Positions 11,855-23,636 of a DNA stretch of 64,000 nucleotides are shown here, piece after piece; the first letter of the stretch is position 1; every line of letters starts with the position of its first letter. This stretch comes from Ceratorhiza oryzae-sativae (Eukaryota; Basidiomycota; Agaricomycetes; Cantharellales; Ceratobasidiaceae). Below the pieces are notes generated by a model. That model worked only from the letters and a program-made list of their open reading frames with translations, was not told the DNA's origin and searched no databases. The stretch covers positions 124,001 to 188,000 of the forward strand of contig JARWMV010000247.1 in NCBI GenBank assembly GCA_030998015.1, read 5' to 3'. Made by a program: the position numbers and the translations under genes.

Positions 11855-14100
11855 CTACCATCCAAACGCTCTGCACGGGCGAGTATCAATAAACGCTGAC
11901 GCGAAATACACAACGCAAGACTCACTCTTCATGAACCTCGACACCTCCAATCTTCCTCTTGACACTATCCTCGACCGCATGCGCAGCCTCCCACGCGCTT
12001 TCCACCAGACCGCTCGGTCCGCACACGCCGACAAAGACGCCGGTGACCTTGGCGAGTCCCTTTCGATCCTGGCTGCCAGCTTCAACATCGTCCACCATGG
12101 CCTCGGTGCGCGTGACCATGTTTCCGAGCGCGGACTTGAGGTTCGGACGGCCGGCGACAATGCGTACCCGACGGGCAAGCTCGCGACCGCTCCGTCGGGA
12201 CTCGCGCGGGTGTAGTGAACAGTAATAGTCAAAACCAGCGTCTTGGCATCGGCGGCGCGAGCCAGAAGAGTCGCAAACGCCGGAAGGAGAGGCGCAATCG
12301 CAGCTAGCAACGCAAACCCATCCGGTCAATCACACACACCCAATGAAAATGAAAAAAGCCCCACGCACAATGCTCCTGCACAACCCACACAAGCTCACAC
12401 CTCCTGACCCTCGAACAGCCCGTCTCGGCACCCACGACCATGTCCTCGATCGAACTCGTGCCAAACGTGATTCCACTCCCAGCGCACACGGTCAGGGCCG
12501 AACTAAAACTCGTCGGAATCGCCGACGACGGTCCGCCGTACGGTCCCTCGATCACGACGTGCACGCGCGCGCCGACGCCATCGCCCTTTTCGACGAGGTC
12601 GGACTGGGGGGTTGGGACATGTGGTACAGGGCCTCGGTCCAGTCGCCTGCGCGTTTGCAGAGAAGGGTGAGGCCGTCGCCGTTGCCGTCCGGTGCGCTGA
12701 TACTCGCAATCTATCCGCCGATTCAGTCGACTCGTGATACGGCAGAGCTCAGAATGACAGGACATACCGTGAACGGATGAGTCTCGGCCCACCCGAGTAT
12801 GCCTACGCCCGAATTCAACACGCGCACGCGCACATGCTGGCCGGCTCGCCATCCGCGCGTCAAATGAGGGACGGAGAGTTGGGTGCATTTGAGCGCGGGG
12901 ACTGGGGTGATGGTCGCAGTGGTGACGTGCGACTTGAGCAGACGGGCGAGTTGGTCGAGCGTGTAGATCGCGAGACCGGCGATGCCGTAAGGAATGCAGG
13001 CCGGTACGTGGTAGCAGGACTGGCATGAGGCATGTGTGTCACTGACTGAATGGAGGCAGAAAGGAGAGACTAGACGTACAGCAATGACAAACATGAAAAA
13101 CCCGATCCAGTGAGCGTGCCAAAAGATGGCGTAGGAACTCCTCCGAACAGGCGGCAGGGAAAGCATTGCGAGTAGAACAAGGCCGCCAAAGGCGAACCAA
13201 CCCCACGCTTGGTTCTTGGCTATTTTTGGAGATTGTCAGAACTGCACAAGCCGGAAATTGAATAAGGAAGCAAAGAGCTGCGGAGAAGAACGGAGACAAA
13301 GGGGGATAAACACGCACAGGCGATAGCGATTGTGCCAGTCTTGGTCCATTTGACCACTGTTGATCAACGCGTGTTAGAGGCTGACGATGAATGATAGGAA
13401 GGGTTGACATACGGTAGCCAACGACGTGAAAGAGAGCAGCCAGGAACATGAGTTGGCCGACCCATCGATGAATGTAGTTGAGCTACAGATCAAAAGAGTC
13501 AATACAAGGCCCCACAGGCTCATTGACATTGCACACCTTTTCATATCCCTTGCCCAAAAGAACACCAATCGGACCATTCTTGACGCCAAGCAGGACAACC
13601 ACCGGGGCTTGGGAGATGCACACAAACCCGGCACGAGTGATATTGTTGACCGGACTCGAAAACAAAAACATGGCGACGATCATTGCGCCAAGGTAGAGGG
13701 TCAAAACGGTATACTGTCCGACCGAGTATCCGTCGTAGCGTGCCGAGGCGAGTTTCGAGAGCGGGCCAAGAGGGTGGTGTATCCTGGAATGTGGGCCGGG
13801 AGTTTGGGTGCCGTGGATGGACGGGGAGCATCACGCAGATCGATCTTGTAAGGCGCAACGTCGCCCTCCTCGCTGCTCTTGGTGTCTTTCGAGTCCTCGA
13901 GAGTGATGTTGGTGCCGACGAATCGGGAAGAAAGCTTGGCTCGACGAATGAGCCAGCCTTCGCAGTGCGGCAGCGTCAAGCGGCGACGAGACGAGGAAAG
14001 CTGAGCAACGCAAAGAAGAGAACAACAAAGGCCAGGGCGACATCGACATAGAGGACAAATCTTCATTGGACACGGGCGGTTTCTGGTGAGTGGGAGCCAT
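11855..14100 (-). CDS. ferric/metalloreductase (FRE family)
   Basis: Plasma-membrane flavocytochrome that moves electrons from NADPH through FAD and two hemes to extracellular ferric or cupric ions, usually ahead of iron uptake. After the N-terminus comes a first membrane segment (ALAFVVLFFALLSF). The transmembrane reductase domain has the expected paired heme histidines: YIHRWVGQ and LFHVVGY, then FWHAHW and CYH. The FAD motif HPFT is in WAETHPFTIASIS, the NADPH-binding stretch is EGPYGGPSS followed by CAGSGITF, and the terminal GVCGP motif is present. The last intron (about 11870-11923) joins GGVEVHEE to AFGW and a TAG at 11855-11857, matching the usual end of the family. Frame shifts consistent with one lost base each occur near 12152, 13757, 13982 and 14060. 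They may be sequence errors; otherwise the gene is broken. ATG at 14098-14100 is the best start. Confidence 0.8.
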
Positions 14101-14696
14101 CGAGGCTGGCAATGAAAGACGGGGTTTTTTTTTCGTTCGAGTGTCAATTGCGGAGAGCGTCAAGCTGCCCTAATAAAAAATCTGGACCACGATTAGCACG
14201 ATTCTACCTGATTATCGATGCACTCACGACCGACAGACCAGAGCGGAGGGGGGAGGGAGGGAGGGAGAGGGAGAGAGAGAGAGATGCCGAGCGTGGCGTG
14301 CACCCGCAGTCTTTTTGAGATTTCCGGGGCAAAGAGACCCTGAGCAATATGAGCCGGCTTGATCGATCCCCCGGCCATACTCCGGTCAACCACCGGACTG
14401 TCTGCGTCGGAGCGGTGCGTCGCTAGGATACGCGCACAAGTCCAGCAGCTGCAGGCATGGTCCAGGCACGGTCAAGAGATCACCGTCCGTTGCCGGCGGC
14501 ATCCCCCGCAGACAATCGTCGGCAATTGTCCTTTTCTTCGTCTCCTTTCTCCACCCCCACGCATCCCTCTATGCACGCTCCTCGTGCCGGTAGCCATCAC
14601 GCCACAGACACAGGCCTCGACACGAACCACACAAATCATGATCAACGCTTGATTCAAAGCGCATACAGCTAATCAAAACTGACATATACAAACTCT
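14101..14696. other. intergenic region with purine repeat
   Basis: Separates the reductase start from the RKI1 stop. Apart from the GA-rich tract at 14244-14284 nothing is recognised; the reductase promoter is expected here. Confidence 0.4.
14244..14284. repeat. GGGA/GA simple repeat
   Basis: Pure-purine tract made of GGGA units running into GA dinucleotides on the plus strand. It lies 144 bases upstream of the reductase start. Confidence 0.9.
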
Positions 14697-16109
14697 CTAC
14701 TCTTCACCTACTGCCGACGAACTAACAGTCTCTACCTTGCCATTCTCGTATCGAACAGTTACACTTCCATTCTACCAGTCAACCTCGCATCAATATTACG
14801 TCTAAATCACCATCCAGCGCCACTCACTTCGTTACCGAAATACGCCGCCTTGGCCATTCCGCAAAACAGTCCAACCTCGACCACACCCGTGAGCATCTTG
14901 ATCTTTGCCAAAAGCTACAGAACAATCACGTCAGATATCACCAACGCGCGAGAGAGCTTCAACATACGTCGTGTGGATCCCGCATGTAAACCTCGTCAAA
15001 CGGTGCGTCGATACAAAAGTTGCCATTGTCCGTCACGATCGGCCCAGCTTTCATCTTGGCCATTCGCAGCGCCGCAGCGGGAGATCCTACAATCAATATT
15101 CGATCAGATTCTTTGGTGCAAGCATATCGGGAAAGCGCACCGAGGCGATGCAAGTTTTGGAGAAGCTTGGCATACGCAAACGGTGCAACCTCGATCGGAA
15201 CACCTTGTTTCCACTGTAGTGCTAGTCAATTGTCTATCCCTGGAATTGGAAGCGCAACATACACTCTTTCCAAGCAAGCCCGTGTTCTTTCGGAAATCAG
15301 CGACCACGATGAACCTGTTCGTACCCTTTGTTAGTTTATACATTTCTGCACAATCTCAGAATCGACTTGCGTCTCTGCAGCCTCGGACAACACCTTTTCA
15401 CGTAAATGGCACGCCCCACCACCCTTTATGCAATTCAAATGTTCGTCTACCCTAACGATAATCCATCAGTGTATTCCTTCCATTCTGAATCCTGGGGACT
15501 TACTCGTCTGCTCCGTCGATTGTCACATCAATCGTAGGATACTGATCCACGTCTCCAAGTGATAATCCTCCCTTGACAATAAGCTCCTTTGATTGGAATC
15601 CTGAACTGATAGTTTGGATACAACACCCGAGACAGAATAAACGCGGCGCACCCGTGGGGATAAACACTCGACCCTTGTTCACAGCATCTCCTTGCTGAAC
15701 AATCCGATCCACGACATACGGCACCGTCGAACCTACACCGCATCCATCTCAACCATTCATCACAGACATGACGACCACAACCTACCCGACCCAATTCCAA
15801 TAACCTAGACCATAAAACCAACATTACTCTCTCTTCCACCACACCGAAAAAAATAGACCAAGTACATACCCGATGTTCCGGCAACACATGCTTATCCACC
15901 GCCGTATAGGCCGCCAACCGCTTCGAACTCTCAAGCGTCTCGAGCTGAGCCGTCGCACGCTTCAACGCCTCCTTGACATAACTCGACTGCTCCTGGCTCT
16001 CCCCGCCGCCCTTTTTCGCCAAGTCCAAATTGGTAGCCGACGACCCGCGCCTCGACGGCGGGTTCGAGTTGTGGCCCAGATCGAGTTTGAGCAACGCTGG
16101 GGAAGGCAT
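14697..16109 (-). CDS. RKI1: ribose-5-phosphate isomerase
   Basis: Cytosolic enzyme of the non-oxidative pentose phosphate pathway that interconverts ribose 5-phosphate and ribulose 5-phosphate (RpiA family). From the N-terminus: [31 protein letters not shown], here in two overlapping quotes [14 protein letters not shown] and [12 protein letters not shown]; the phosphate-binding GIGSGST; FQSKELI; and the catalytic signature DVTIDGADE. Downstream come FIVVADFRK, the conserved region [25 protein letters not shown], a [17 protein letters not shown] stretch and the stop TAG at 14697-14699. Six or more exons are needed. A 19-nt exon (15786-15804) encodes the start of the GIGSGST loop. ATG at 16107-16109 is the most consistent start. 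It is (-), like the two genes downstream of it. Confidence 0.9.
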
Positions 16110-16983
16110 CGTGAGCTGTCGTCGGTTCTGTCTTGGATTTGGACAGGTCAGTAGAGATGTGGTTGGGATCCGAACGCGAGAGCGGAGCAGGACGTGGGAT
16201 GAAATGGCCAGGGTGGAGTCGTGGGAATCTTGGGTGATCGTCTGTCGGGTCGAGGCCAGATCGGGAGTGTGGGAGTTGAGCCATCCTTAGCGCCCGGCGA
16301 CTAATTCGCACGTTTTGTTTGCTTGTGTTGTCGTGAGCGAGTTATCCCCGCCTGGTCTAGGACCGGATAGTATCGATCGCTGTTCGAGAGCTCGGTTCTG
16401 ATCCCCAGTCAGTCAGGCTTATTGAGAGTGATGGTGCTCACTTGGAGAAATCGCGCATCCCCCCTCGTGCTGTACTTGGAAGCAGGAATCTGATGTCGAA
16501 TGAACTGTGCATCATGAGATGGCTAGTATCTCGCCGAGAACAAGCGGGCTCAAGCCATGTCATTCGTATTTGTCGGAAATGAATAGGTCCTGTGTTCAGT
16601 TGTGGTTCTCAGTAGGCCCCGACTATGCATTTAGGCTAAACAAGTTTTGTCTCGGTTCCGTACAGTCGGCCATCTAAATGGAGGCTCTATTGGTTTCCTC
16701 CCCGGCTCAATTTCTTGCGCTCAGCTCGAGTACTATGTAAACTTCGGATCAAGCTTTGCGAGTTCAGGCACCCGCTTTGTCGCGTCCAACACGCTTCGCC
16801 GAGACCTGCGGTATACCCATGCTAGGTTCATTGCCTGACTCTACACAGGCTGTCATCAGAACCTTGTACCTCCATCTGGGTATCCATCTATCATTGCATT
16901 TTCTCAGTTGACGATTTCAACACTCGTGACTCGGAAATATGCGTGCTCCCCCACCGCACCTTATCGTGTATTTAGAACTGTAG
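16110..16983. other. upstream region, start of the GH10 duplication unit
   Basis: Divergent spacer between RKI1 and GH10 copy 1. From about 16490 it resembles the region upstream of GH10 copy 2 (from about 24318), sharing for example GCATCATGAGAT and GGTATACCCATGC, so the repeat unit includes about 600 bases of upstream DNA. Confidence 0.6.
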
Positions 16984-17030
16984 TGTGCTGGCTATTTTTC
17001 CGGTATCACAGGCAGGGAGGTATAGAATGA
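16984..17030 (+). promoter_or_regulatory. conserved GH10 core promoter block, copy 1
   Basis: GTGTGCTGG, a TTTTTCCG box and then a TATA-like TATAGAA about 97 bases before the ATG. The same order recurs before copies 2, 3 and 4. Confidence 0.6.
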
Positions 17031-17117
17031 CACTGTCCCCTCCCCCTCGTTCTACCCAACTAGCTTGTTCGTGCCCCTATACCATTCGCTCAGCTTGTTC
17101 AACAATTGCTATACACT

Positions 17118-18642
17118 ATGCACTTTGTTACTTCATGGCTTCTATTCTCTCTGACTACTGCCTCGTTCGTCCATGGTCAACTTGACTATTACGTCAAGAA
17201 ACCCAAGCCAGGTAGATCGCCCAATAGTTCATAAATCACGACCACCATAGCTGACCGAAATGAAGAGGGGCCGGGAAAGCTATACTTTGGGACTATGTCC
17301 GATTGTAATCTCCTATCCGACTCAATGGTCGCCTCTATTATCAAAAAGGAATTTGGCTCCTTGACCCCCTTGAACAGCGGAAGTAAGTAGAAAAATAGAG
17401 CCAGGCCGAATCTGTTTGAGTTTACGATGTTTTTGTCTAGCATGGAGCTACATTGAGCCTTTGGTTTGTCTCCATGACCTGCTCACCACGCTGGCCTAAT
17501 GCGTTCTACTTAGCGAGGAAACTTCAACTTTGCGTGCCTTGACACAGTTGTCGACTTTGCTCAGACCAATAAATTGCTTGTTCGTGGTCGTACCTGTAAG
17601 CATCGCATTTGCTCTCCCAACTTGATCCTTCATTGATTGTGCGCTCCTCATCAGTCGTATGGCATTCTCAGCTCCCATCTTGGGTATCCAGCATCAGCAG
17701 CCCCGCCACTTTGACGGCTGTCATCCAAAATCATATTTTCAGGTCGCGGCTCGGTACCGCGGCAAGATATATTCCTGGGACGTCGTAAATGAAATCTTCA
17801 ACGATGATGGCTCGTTCCGCGATTCGGTGTTTTACCGTGTCCTCGGCAACGGTTAGCTTTCACATTCTCATGTAATTCGACCACTAAGCGTATTTTGTTT
17901 AGGCTTTGTTCCTGTTGCTTTCAAGGCTGCTCGTGCGGCGGATCCGTAGGTGCTGTTAAATGCCTTTCAATTCCGCTAACTAACATGGCAAAACCATAGT
18001 AACGCCAAGCTATATATCAATGTATTCGCTCATGATCGTCTACTAAACACTGAAGATCTGATATTTTTCTCTCGCCAGGAATACAATACGGACTCGCCCA
18101 ACAAAAAGACGAATGCGGTAGTCAACCTCGTCAAATCCCAAAAGGCCGCTGGAGTTCCAATAGACGGGATTGGTACTGAGACTCACTTGGCAGTGCGTAT
18201 CGTTATATATTTCGTCCATCTGAAAACTCGCCCTCATGAGCACTACAGAGCGGAGGTGCAGGAAGCGTTGAAGCTGCACTTATGGCCCTGGCTACGAGTG
18301 GAGTTGATGTTGCCATATCTGAACTCGATATTGCCGGTGCATCTGGTAAGTATCCATTTCTTCGTAGCGCTCATGAATAGAAGATCGAACCTCCGAACAG
18401 CCTCCGATTACGCCACTGTTGTGAAAGCATGCTTAAAGGTCACCTCGTGCGTGGGTATCACTGTAAGTTATGCATGTGTTTACGATATTCTGCCCTTACT
18501 CACATCGGCAAAATAGGTCTGGGGTGTCTCGGACAAGGACTCTTGGCGCGCGAGTTCCAAACCACTGATATTCGACTCGAACTTCCAGAAGAAGCCCGCA
18601 TATAATGCAATCATCTCTGCTCTCACTCAACCTACCAGTTGA
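17118..18642 (+). pseudogene. GH10 endo-beta-1,4-xylanase, copy 1 (frameshifted)
   Basis: Secreted retaining xylanase by family. Eleven exons align with copies 2-4. The signal peptide begins at ATG 17118 and ends near VHGQLD. GKLYFGTMSDCNLLSD opens the catalytic barrel. WDVVNE carries the acid/base Glu (17791-17793) and ISELDIAG the nucleophile Glu (18321-18323). [11 protein letters not shown] and [12 protein letters not shown] close the protein before TGA 18640-18642. All introns keep GT-AG ends. The one defect is near 17738: ATT-TTC-AGG should pass into the frame of CAG-GTC-GCG, so one base appears missing relative to the other copies. It may be a young pseudogene or a sequencing indel. Confidence 0.75.
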
Positions 18643-18775
18643 TGATGCTCGTATATAATTTTTTCATGGTCGCCTATGGGAATAGTATCTTTCCAAAACT
18701 CTATTTGGTGAGGGCTTGCGTTCGGTCCCAGCGGAGTTTGTCGAGATTCTGGCGGTTCTCGGCGTATGACTGTAC

Positions 18776-18783
18776 CTATTCCG
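18776..18783. repeat. 8-bp target-site duplication of hAT, left copy
   Basis: CTATTCCG directly before the left inverted repeat; the identical octamer follows the right end at 23372-23379. Confidence 0.9.
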
Positions 18784-18796
18784 CAGTGTTGGTAAT
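18784..18796 (+). repeat. hAT left terminal inverted repeat
   Basis: CAGTGTTGGTAAT; a perfect inverted match to 23359-23371. Confidence 0.9.
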
Positions 18797-21273
18797 TGAC
18801 ATTAACACTGTTAAATTTACATACATGTTAGCCGAGTCAATGTCAAGCACGTGATGTCTGACATGGCAATGTCAATGTCAGTTGAAATTCACGGACCTCT
18901 AGCCGAGGCCGAGACTTGATTAGTCATTCCGAATGTAAATAGAGGCCGAACACTTACAGTCAGACTCTGGCGGGATCACTAAGAGCTGAGCAAGCTACAG
19001 GTGTCTTTGGTGTGCTGGAATCGTCTAGAGCATTGCTCATGCGCATATATAAGGCTCAGGGCTAATGCGTCGTATTTCCTTCATACTTTTTTACCTTGCC
19101 TCAGCCTTTCCCCTCCCAATCACTTTGCTGAACCATTCATAATGCCCCCAAAACTATGGCACTGGGATTATTTCTCATCTCGGAGCCCTTCAAATGACGC
19201 CAAATCTGCAAAGGATTATCACAGCAAAAATGGTACCTTTCTCAACGCTTGGTGTAATGCATGCTTGAACGAAAAAATCGACGTTCTTCACCGAGAAGAT
19301 GCCGCCAGGGAGAGTGGCTCACTTGTATTGGTTCGTTCAGACACCGAGCTGAAGGAATGGGGTATGGATAATTTTTGACCACCAGCTAAAATAGCCTACT
19401 GATCATATTTACTTTAGCCTGAACATTAGTCGAGCCTGTCTCAGGAAGACGAGAAGGCTTCGAGGCTCACATTAAGAGATGCAAGCTCATAGATCCATGA
19501 GCCAAAACACGCCTAGAGAATGAAACCAGCTTGTGTACACCGAGCTGTACCATGTCCAACGCCCCTCATGAAGTGTCGCAACCTGTGGACCGCCAGATAT
19601 CAGGTACACCTGGGTTGTGAGGTGGCCTATCAAAAGAGGACCAGAAGCACTTTGAGTCTGACCTCTGTAGGCTTTGGGTGGCCAACGGATTCTCGTGGCA
19701 TGCAATCAATCAACCTCAGACCCAACTATTCTTCCAGAACTGGGTTCCTGAAGCCAAGCTTCCTGATCGGCACAAGCTGTCTGGTGATGTATTACGCCAG
19801 GAGGTCGAGCTTGCCAATGCATCAATGCATGAAGCTGTAAAAGGGTGTATAGCAACAGGCATGAGCGATGGCTGGAAGAATATTAAACGGAACTACTTGC
19901 TAGCATCGATGTTGTCAGTTGATTACAAGGTGAAGTTATTTTTCTATAGTTTATTCTGATATGATACTCATTTGTGACCAGACTTATACCATCAAGGTTC
20001 ACAATATGTCGGCCCAACGCAAGACAGCAGAAAATCACTTAAATGCTGTGCTCTCAGACATTGACGAGGTGGAAAAGGACTATGGTGTACATGTCATTGC
20101 ATGGGTTTCAGATGCAGGAGGTGATTCCAGGGCAATGCGAGTTCGCTTGCATCGCATGCAGCCTCATATACTGGTTTTTGACTGCTGGGTGCATCAGGTA
20201 AGCAAAGAGGTGAATATATGCAATTGATTACTCTGATTTGTGCTTCGATAGGTGAATCTGGTCATTGGGGATATTCTGCATCTCAAATCTGGGCTTGTGA
20301 GCACTGCAGCGGACGCAATAGAGATAATCAAGTGGATGTTAAATCACTCTTATTTACTTGGTCTCCTGCACGAAGAACAAGTTTGGGCAACTGGCAGGAT
20401 GCATAGCTTCAGCATACCATCAATTACGCACTGGACCGCTCACTTTCTGTCCTTCTCTAGCTTGATTTCCGAGTCTCGTATGCTCCGCTCTCTGGTAACG
20501 CTTAAACCTGAGGCGTTCTGGGATAGTGCTGGTCAATCCTCAGAGAATAAGCAGCTAGTTGAAAAAATTATAAGGAATATAGAAGACCCAGGGTTTTGGC
20601 ATAAGCTCAGTGAGTGAATGGCTTTTGCTTCTTACACATCACTTTGGCTGACTGATGTATTCTTAAATAGGCTTAAACACTATCTTGAGCCCCTTGCCAT
20701 CGCAGCGAACGTTTCTCAAGCACCCACAACCCAGCTTGATCACATATTGGTTGAACTTGGTCAACTTTATCACACATATTCAGTGCAAGGTCTTGATCCT
20801 GAAGTCCAACAATGTATTTTGGCCAGTCTTGAACATCGATGGTCAAAAACTGATCAAGATCCCTTTATTCTGGCCGTTTTCCTAAATCCATTCATTCGAG
20901 CTCGACTCTTCAACCCCCAAAACACGCGACTCAATCGATCGTCTCTATATGGAGTAGCAAAGCATGTATTCCATTGCATGTTCCAGATGGAGAATGATCT
21001 GGAGTTGCACAAGGCATTCCTGGACTATTATGAGGGCTGTAATGAGTTTCATCCTGATAGATGGGACTACGAAGAGCTTCGACTATCCTATGAATGTGCA
21101 GTAGGTTGTCTATTTCAAGATGCATAGATATACTGTTGATAACAATCTAAATACACTATAGGGCCGACCAATCAACCTTGTCAGCATCTGGTTGGGGCTA
21201 CTCACATACAAGATGCCAAACTCTGGCCGCCACCGGCTAGCACACCTTGTGATCCATGTGCTGTCGATTGTAG

Positions 21274-21278
21274 CTAAC
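21274..21278. repeat. 5-bp target-site duplication of nested LTR, left copy
   Basis: CTAAC; repeated at 22590-22594. Confidence 0.85.
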
Positions 21279-22589
21279 TGTTACGGGTCAGGGTACACTT
21301 GAATATCTAGCGCTTAAGCAAATGTAGATATGTTAGTATACACTTATCGTACTCAATACTTCTTAGACTAGAGTAAGAAGGCTCAAAGTAGTTGCAATGC
21401 AATCAAGTAACACTCAAGGTAGTCTTAATCTTTCACAGTGTAAACTGACTAATTTATAAATATAAAGAGCAAGACTACTATGGTCAGGTTCCCTTAGATA
21501 TCTTAAATGTAGTTCAGCCCTAGTCGCTTGGACTAACTGATACTAATCTTAATACTAGACTTAAGCGATAGCTTATAGGATAGATGGTGGGCTGCCTAAT
21601 GCGTGTACTTCCTCAGCTACAGGTACTTAGATTTCCTCTAATAGCTGGTACTTAATGTCACGCTCAATCAGGCAATATTGTATCCTTATATATATATCTC
21701 TGTATATAAGATACAATGAATCAGACAGTATATAACTAATATGGTACTTTATTCCTCAGTACTAGTTATATAAGAAATCACACACAGACAAGAGAAATAG
21801 AAAGAGAAAAGAAACCAATAACCGGTCTGGGTTGAGTAGTGAAGGGAGGTGGTCTGGATGGGCCTCAGAGGAGGTCCTTTTATACCCTGAGGAGGGCATT
21901 CCAGAGCCAAATAGATACATGCATGCCAGTGCGATCATCAAAAGAGGGTACTGCTATACTTGGGGTACACCCTAGCCCAGTATAGGATAAAAGAGTAAAG
22001 ACAGGGTGTGGATCGAAGGCATTGATGCATCTGAGACCTGCTATTGGCTTGTAGATCATATTATCATAGTATATACATGTAATGAATGGAGGCTACATCT
22101 CAGTGAGTCATAAAGTGAGTCAGAGAAGCTTCTGGATCAATTTGGGAAGCTCTCCTGACTCACTGGAGTCATTAGATCTTGATTGATGGTCCAGTAAGAT
22201 TCTAATGATCTTCGGGCCATTCCGGCGCGAGGATCCGGTGGATCGCGACGATCTTCGGGCAGCAGATACCGCCGAGGATTAGCTATCGATAGAGCATAAG
22301 ATCGCTTTGATAGCGTAAGCGGTTGCCGAGATATGAGCGGTGCGATGTTGTAATCAATATCTCCTGATAAGAGGAAATATCGCAACCTCTGTATCTCTCT
22401 GAGATCTTATCGTAAAAACTTAATAAAATATGCGTTGGAGAGCGGGAAATTTGTACTATTTAATGAAACAGAAAATAGTACAATTCAGAGCGCATACAAA
22501 TTCGAGTATTTCACAATTTAATTACAGAGGCATCGCTTGAGGTTGGCAGAGCAGACTAAAATAATAGAAAATGTTAGTGATCCATAACA
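21279..22589. mobile_element. solo LTR-like insertion inside the hAT transposase
   Basis: 1,311 bp starting TGTTACGGGTC and ending CATAACA, so it has TG...CA ends within a short TGTTA/TAACA inversion. A 5-bp duplication (CTAAC) flanks it. It holds no gag or pol and no internal copy of its own ends, so it is best read as a solo LTR left by recombination of a retrotransposon, perhaps of gypsy type. Orientation is unsure: TATA-like stretches on the plus strand (about 21685-21715 and 21877) favour plus. A short non-autonomous LTR element is the alternative. Confidence 0.7.
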
Positions 22590-22594
22590 CTAAC
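22590..22594. repeat. 5-bp target-site duplication of nested LTR, right copy
   Basis: CTAAC, matching 21274-21278. The host reading frame continues directly from it. Confidence 0.85.
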
Positions 22595-23358
22595 TCTGCC
22601 AGATGCGAGAGGCTATTCAGTGAAATGGGTCACATTCACACAAAGCGCTGAGCTCAACTTGCCTTTGATAAGGTGTTTGACATGGTGGTTGTATGAATGG
22701 ACCTGAAGTGCAAGCATGCCACCGAGGGACTAACTCAAGCCCATCTACAACGCCAATTTGGCAGGTTATCTATTCACCCTACAAGTTCAGTTTCTCCTGG
22801 CCCGGAATTGAATACTGATCAGCATGACGAGACCGCAGAAGAAGTTGCCGATATTGACATGATGGACGAAGATCCTGCGTCTCATGACATTGCTGTGCTC
22901 GCAGCGAGGCTCCAGCAAGATGTATTGGATGACGAGGATCCACGAGATGAGGAGTTTGAGGCACCCATCAAGCCCGAACCCGGTACTACCTCTCAGCAAT
23001 CACGAACCTTCTTTGGCACACAAATTGCTATTACGCTGGCTGAACTATTTAACTATAGCTATTCCAACTCCGAGGGGCAAGGTTTGGATGTCTTCATGAA
23101 AGGTGGACTTGTTAACTTACAGAAAGAGCTCAAGATATATGATTTAGCCACATGAGAGACATTTTACCTGGTTGTATCTGACCAAACTCCTTGAGCAATG
23201 TCTTAAACTAATCAGTTGTGTGTATCTACTCACTCTACGCTTCGCCTGTTGCCAGTCTCTTTGCGCATGTAATCATGTGGCTCTAACATATGACATTAAC
23301 TTTGACATAACTTTGACCCATTACATAAGTAACATTGACTAACACGATAACATGTGTT

Positions 23359-23371
23359 ATTACCAACACTG
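23359..23371 (-). repeat. hAT right terminal inverted repeat
   Basis: ATTACCAACACTG, the exact reverse complement of the left repeat. Confidence 0.9.
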
Positions 23372-23379
23372 CTATTCCG
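23372..23379. repeat. 8-bp target-site duplication of hAT, right copy
   Basis: CTATTCCG, identical to 18776-18783. Confidence 0.9.
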
Positions 23380-23636
23380 TACTTCAAATATATTGACAGT
23401 TTGCCCTATCGCGAAGACATCATTATTTAAATGTGCGAGAGTATTATTATTTATCAATATGGCCCAGGACAGTATGCCGTTGGTTAGGCAACAAGAATGA
23501 ACAAATCCTCGCCGCAATGTGTCTTGGGACGATGTGGTATCAAATCATGTACAAGCGTTCAATGATGTAAAATACGCTATTCAATTAACAAGCGGCCAAA
23601 ATTGGGTGGGCTAGTGTCACTCTCTCATCGCTGGAT

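Larger units (their letters stand above)
19142..23155 (+). pseudogene. hAT transposase, interrupted and degraded
   Basis: The ATG at 19142 begins a BED-like zinc-finger region (YFSSRSPSND, WCNACLNE). Exons then encode the RNase H-like core with probable catalytic aspartates in MSDGWKNI (about 19865) and WVSDAGGD (about 20105). The all-alpha insertion (PFILAVFLNPFIRARLF) is followed by the C-terminal dimerisation region (GRPINLVSIWLGLLTY, LVIHVLSIVAN). There an LTR element (21279-22589) splits the Asn codon region. The frame resumes as SARCERLFSEMGH, in the place where family members have their conserved C-terminal block. A TGA follows MGHIHTKR (about 22639) and another lies at 22694, so the protein is broken even without the insertion. 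An acidic tail follows (22697-23155). Confidence 0.8.
18784..23371 (+). mobile_element. hAT-superfamily DNA transposon with nested LTR
   Basis: 4,588 bp, of which 1,316 bp is a later insertion plus its duplicated target. Both ends begin with the same 13-bp inverted repeat CAGTGTTGGTAAT, and an 8-bp target duplication flanks it; both are hAT hallmarks. TGTCA/TGACA motifs cluster just inside each end (about 18836-18885 and 23290-23335). Inside are exons of a hAT transposase on the plus strand. The paralogous region behind GH10 copy 2 (around 26620-26680) has no insertion, which gives an empty site. The transposase is interrupted, so this copy is not expected to move by itself. Confidence 0.92.
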
